Source: Oscillospiraceae bacterium (GTDB lineage Bacteria > Bacillota > Clostridia > Oscillospirales > Ruminococcaceae). From it: a stretch of DNA of 8,599 nucleotides. A model generated the notes under the pieces. It made no database searches and was not told where the DNA came from. It saw nothing but the letters and a program-made list of their open reading frames with translations. The DNA is taken from positions 1 to 8,599 of the forward strand of contig JAFTNX010000061.1 in the NCBI GenBank assembly GCA_017451665.1, given 5' to 3'. Every line of letters starts with the position of its first letter. The stretch's first letter is position 1. Below are positions 6,155 through 8,599 of this stretch, one piece after another. Both the position numbers and the translations under genes were made by a program.

Positions 6155-6176
6155 AATCCGTCGGCGAAGCCGACAC
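6148..6176 (-). repeat. GC-rich hairpin joined to an A-tract (module copy 2)
   Basis: The perfect inverted repeat GTCGGC-GAA-GCCGAC (6160-6174) is followed, in - strand reading, by GGATT and seven A residues leading into the bidirectional terminator. This is the same module as 333-360, but in the opposite orientation. Confidence 0.7.
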
Positions 6177-6180
6177 CTTA

Positions 6181-6198
6181 ATTGTGCATTGTGCATTG
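6181..6198 (-). repeat. Heptamer array 3 (GCACAAT variant)
   Basis: Two units of ATTGTGC plus ATTG on the + strand read CAATGCACAATGCACAAT in the sense of the fucose operon. It is a sister variant of the TTGACAA heptamers and occupies the same place relative to the GC-rich hairpin module as array 1 does. Confidence 0.75.
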
Positions 6199-6203
6199 AA
6201 AAA

Positions 6204-6316
6204 GCCTTTTGCCCCTCACTTTTTAAGCCGAGCCTTAGCGAGGCGATAACACCCGAGCACTCAAAACTCCGAAATTTCTCAAATAAAATGCGAGGGTAGG
6301 TCGGTGAAACCGTTAG
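6204..6316. repeat. Composite intergenic repeat element, copy B (short form)
   Basis: This copy shares the left end, the 57-bp core (6244-6300) and the CGGTG...CGTTAG right end with bases 403-636, but lacks the hairpin-bounded extra stretch of copy A. Its right end contains small inverted repeats (CGGT-GAA-ACCG at 6302-6312, and GAAACC with GGTTTC at 6306-6322). No gene was found in it. Confidence 0.65.
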
Positions 6317-6318
6317 GG

Positions 6319-6353
6319 TTTCAATTGTCCATTGTCAACTGTCAATTGTCAAT
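6319..6353 (-). repeat. Heptamer array 4 (five units)
   Basis: On the - strand the units read attgaca, attgaca, gttgaca, atggaca and attgaaa. These are the unit types of array 1 with the gttgaca unit shifted one place: 31 of 33 bases match when the arrays are laid side by side. It begins right after the palindrome at the end of fucI. Confidence 0.85.
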
Positions 6354-6386
6354 TATTCAAATAACGTTATGCGTTATTTGAATAAT
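6352..6386. repeat. Perfect 15-bp palindrome spanning the fucI stop codon
   Basis: Arms 6352-6366 and 6372-6386 are exact complements around a 5-base loop. The right arm contains the last codons of fucI and its stop (6374-6376). In the transcript it would form a long A/U-rich stem that ribosomes must open to finish translation. No U-run follows, so it is not a standard terminator. Confidence 0.85.
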
Positions 6387-8119
6387 GGTCCGTATGCTTG
6401 GCAGGCACGGTAGTCAGCGCTTTCCAAATCCTTAGTACCAAATGCGCTCCAGCAATGTGGACGATAAATCTTATCGTCTGAAACGTTGTGCATAGAAACA
6501 GGAATTCTCAGCATTGACGCAAGTGTAATAAGGTCTGCACCGATATGTCCGTATGTAAGTGAGCCGTGGTTTGCACCCCAGTTAGCCATTACGCTGTAAA
6601 CGTCCTTGAATGCACCCTCACCTGTAAGACGAGGTGCAAAGTATGTTGTTGGCCATGTAGGGTCTGTTCTCATATCAATGATGTTGTGAACTTCATCAGG
6701 GATAACGCAGGTTGTACCTTCAGCAATCTGAAGAACAGGGCCTATTCCTGCAACAATGTTTACTCTAATCATTGTAACAGGCATTTCAGCCATATTTCTC
6801 CAGTGTGATGAGAATCCGCCGCCTCTGAAATAGCCGAGATTTCCTGGTCTCCAGTCTGTTGCAGCAAGACAATCGTCAATATTCTTGTCGGTCATATCAT
6901 ACCAAGGCTTCATCATTCCGTCAGCCATACCTGTGCCGTCAAGGGCAGCCGCACCTGAATTTATAAGGTGAATAAATCCGTTTTCGGCAGTTCCTGTTGG
7001 TCTTATGCCTGAAACTCTCTCAACTGCGTCTGGGCTCCAGTAGGTTCTTACGTCAGCAAAAATAGGTGCGCTGTGTGTAAGAAGTGTTCCTAAGAGCATT
7101 GAAACGCCGTTAAGTCCGTCGTTTTCTGTTGCAAGAAGAACAGGCTTTTTCTTTCCGTTCCAGTCAAAGGTTGAATTTAAAATTGCCTCTGTGAAATCGC
7201 CATTAGGCAGGTAGTCAGTCCACTGTCTCTGTCCCTGGAAACCACCAAGAATAGCGTTTCTTCCACAGGATTCTTCAATCCAGCCCATTTCTGCAAGCTT
7301 TTCATTTCCAAGCATAATATCTCTTACAATAAGAGTCATCTTAACTACGAATTCCCAGTCCTTTTTACGTCTTTCGTCGTCCATAGGTGGCTGGTTTACG
7401 ATGTCAGGACCGTCAGCGCACTTTTCATTTTTCCATGCAAGTGCCTTTTCGTATTCCTCGTGGTCGTAAATTCCAAGGTCAATTCTTCTCATAATTTCAA
7501 CCATATCAACCCATTCAGGGCGAAGTCCAAGATACTTTGAGAAAAATTCAACGTTACAGTATGAGCCTGCAATACCCATTGAAACAGCACCGATGTTACA
7601 GTATGCCTTGTTTTTCATTTCGCCTACTGCCACAGCACACTTTGCAAAACGGAGAAGCTTTTCCTTAACGTCGTCAGGAACAAAGGTATCCCCTGCGTCC
7701 TGAACGTCGTGACCGTAAATTGCAAAGCAAGGAATTCCGTTCTGTGCATAAGCTGCCATAGCTGCTGCTAAAAGAACAGCGCCAGGTCTTTCTGTACCGT
7801 TAAAGCCCCAGAGTCCCTTTACTGTTGTAGGATTCATATCAAGCACTTCTGTGCCATAGCACCAGCAAGGTGTTACAGTAAGGGTAGCTGTTACGTTTTC
7901 CTTTGAGAATTTCTCTTCACAAAGGGCAGCCTCATAGCCACCACCGATTGTTGTATCAGCAATAACGCACTTTACAGGTGTTCCGTCTGAATACTTTAAA
8001 TTTTCAGAAATAAGATTAGCAGCAATGTGTGCCATTCCCATTGTCTGTTCTTCAAGTGATTCACGGATACCCTTTCTTCTTCCGTCAATTACTGGTCTGA
8101 TTCCGATAACTGGATACAT
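6374..8119 (-). CDS. fucI: L-fucose isomerase
   Basis: This 581-residue cytosolic enzyme (E. coli FucI has 591) converts L-fucose to L-fuculose, and usually D-arabinose to D-ribulose, using Mn2+. The metal and catalytic residues known from E. coli FucI (Glu337, Asp361, His528) correspond to Glu332 in ATENDG (330-335), Asp356 in FADVRTYW (354-361) and His518 in NWGANHG (513-519). Other family blocks are KGLWGFNGTERPGA (101-114), HLINSGAAALDG (384-395), YFRGGGFSS (430-438), RVNIVAGIGPVLQIAEG (452-468) and the C-terminal DYRACQAYGPLFK. AAGGAGAG (8133-8126) lies 6 bases before the ATG. The gene follows the sugar-kinase gene after 15 bases, so the two are one operon and supply successive steps. 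The stop codon lies inside a perfect 15-bp palindrome. The protein looks intact. Confidence 0.96.
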   Translation of the reverse strand: MYPVIGIRPVIDGRRKGIRESLEEQTMGMAHIAANLISENLKYSDGTPVKCVIADTTIGGGYEAALCEEKFSKENVTATLTVTPCWCYGTEVLDMNPTTVKGLWGFNGTERPGAVLLAAAMAAYAQNGIPCFAIYGHDVQDAGDTFVPDDVKEKLLRFAKCAVAVGEMKNKAYCNIGAVSMGIAGSYCNVEFFSKYLGLRPEWVDMVEIMRRIDLGIYDHEEYEKALAWKNEKCADGPDIVNQPPMDDERRKKDWEFVVKMTLIVRDIMLGNEKLAEMGWIEESCGRNAILGGFQGQRQWTDYLPNGDFTEAILNSTFDWNGKKKPVLLATENDGLNGVSMLLGTLLTHSAPIFADVRTYWSPDAVERVSGIRPTGTAENGFIHLINSGAAALDGTGMADGMMKPWYDMTDKNIDDCLAATDWRPGNLGYFRGGGFSSHWRNMAEMPVTMIRVNIVAGIGPVLQIAEGTTCVIPDEVHNIIDMRTDPTWPTTYFAPRLTGEGAFKDVYSVMANWGANHGSLTYGHIGADLITLASMLRIPVSMHNVSDDKIYRPHCWSAFGTKDLESADYRACQAYGPLFK

Positions 8120-8134
8120 AAAAATCTCTCCTTT

Positions 8135-8599
8135 TTAATTTAATGCTGTTTCCTTAACAAACATAATCTCTAAAAATCTGTCGTATGCCTCGTTTATTTC
8201 CGAAGAATCCCCCGTCGGTTTGTAAGTAACTGTTTCTTCGGAATTTCTTATAATTTTTCTTGCGTGGGAAATATCCTCGATTTCCCCGTGAGAAATAAGC
8301 TGAATAGCGATATTTCCTAAAACTGTCGCTTCAATCGGCCCTGCAACCACCTTTTTCTGGCATATATCAGCAACCGTCTGACAAAGCAGTTTGTCCTTGA
8401 TTCCTCCGCCCACAATATGAATTGTGTCGTAGTCTTTTCCCGTAGCCTCGCTTAAAAGTTCAATGGTGTATCTGTACTTCATCGCAAGGGATTCATAAAT
8501 ACATGTTACGATTTCACCGACCTTTTGTGGAATTTCCTGTCCTGTATTTTTACAGTATTCCCTTATTCTTTCAGGAATGTTTCATGCCGGTGTAAAATC
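8135..8599 (-). CDS. FGGY-family L-fuculokinase/rhamnulokinase, C-terminal part with an in-frame TGA
   Basis: This is the C-terminal ATPase-lobe region of an FGGY sugar kinase that phosphorylates L-fuculose or L-rhamnulose at O-1; the 5' part lies beyond the window. The conserved block TIHIVGGGIKDKLLCQ and the segment VAGPIEATVLGNIAIQ are typical of the rhamnulokinase-like branch. Upstream of the first in-frame ATG (8482) the frame still reads as kinase (IPERIREYCKNTGQEIPQ, then VGEIVTCIYESLA), so 8482 is not the real start. A TGA at 8582-8584 interrupts the frame, and DFTPA in the same frame before it continues the homology (relatives have a Gly there, as in PAGN). One base change, GGA to TGA, would explain this: a real nonsense mutation, or an error near a sequence end. 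Being 15 bases before fucI argues for L-fuculose as substrate. Confidence 0.85.

Noticed and set aside
6374..8119. Arabinose isomerase as an alternative identity for the isomerase
   Set aside because: Length and all conserved blocks, including ATENDG, FADVRTYW and NWGANHG, follow L-fucose isomerase.
8582..8584. TGA in the kinase as a recoded codon (Gly, Trp or selenocysteine)
   Set aside because: The other genes show no internal TGA and use TGG for Trp, the expected residue is Gly and not Cys, and no bacterial selenocysteine stem-loop is evident. A substitution or sequencing error is simpler.

Overview
The window looks like a piece of a low-to-mid GC gut or rumen Firmicute chromosome, most likely a Ruminococcus-type Clostridium-cluster relative. 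The reasons are the close match of one gene to the GH130_2 mannooligosaccharide phosphorylases known from Ruminococcus and related bacteria, AGGAGG-type ribosome sites, Gram-positive-style promoters, a catabolite (cre) box, LacI-type operators and a lipoprotein signal. The genus is inferred; there is no rRNA or other marker here.

Layout: (1) Bases 1-303 hold the 3' end of an unrecognised membrane-protein gene on the + strand. (2) Bases 304-636 are a gene-free convergent spacer packed with heptamer repeats, a bidirectional terminator and a composite repeat element. (3) Bases 637-4624 (- strand) are a two-gene export operon: a lipoprotein membrane-fusion adaptor followed by a 979-residue, 10-TM FtsX/MacB-type permease. 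No ATPase gene accompanies them. (4) Bases 4625-5006 are a divergent control region with one good promoter for each direction, a cre box and three AAACGTTT operators. (5) Bases 5007-6005 (+ strand) encode a GH130_2 beta-1,4-mannooligosaccharide phosphorylase with the codon bias of a highly expressed gene. (6) Bases 6006-6373 are a second convergent spacer that reuses the building blocks of the first in another order. (7) Bases 6374-8599 (- strand) are a sugar-kinase/L-fucose isomerase operon. The kinase is cut by the window edge and interrupted by an in-frame TGA at 8582-8584.

How the genes work together: the phosphorylase turns imported mannooligosaccharides into mannose 1-phosphate without spending ATP, and appears to be controlled by carbon-catabolite and LacI-type repression. 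The kinase and isomerase form the fucose branch (L-fucose to L-fuculose to L-fuculose 1-phosphate). Both fit life on plant or host glycans. The adaptor/permease pair is a separate export or envelope function that shares only the intergenic control region.

No CRISPR array, transposase, phage gene, tRNA or rRNA was seen. The least explained part is the mosaic of repeated modules at gene 3' ends: TTGACAA heptamers, a GTCGGC hairpin joined to an A-tract terminator, a 57-bp conserved block, and palindromes sitting on stop codons.
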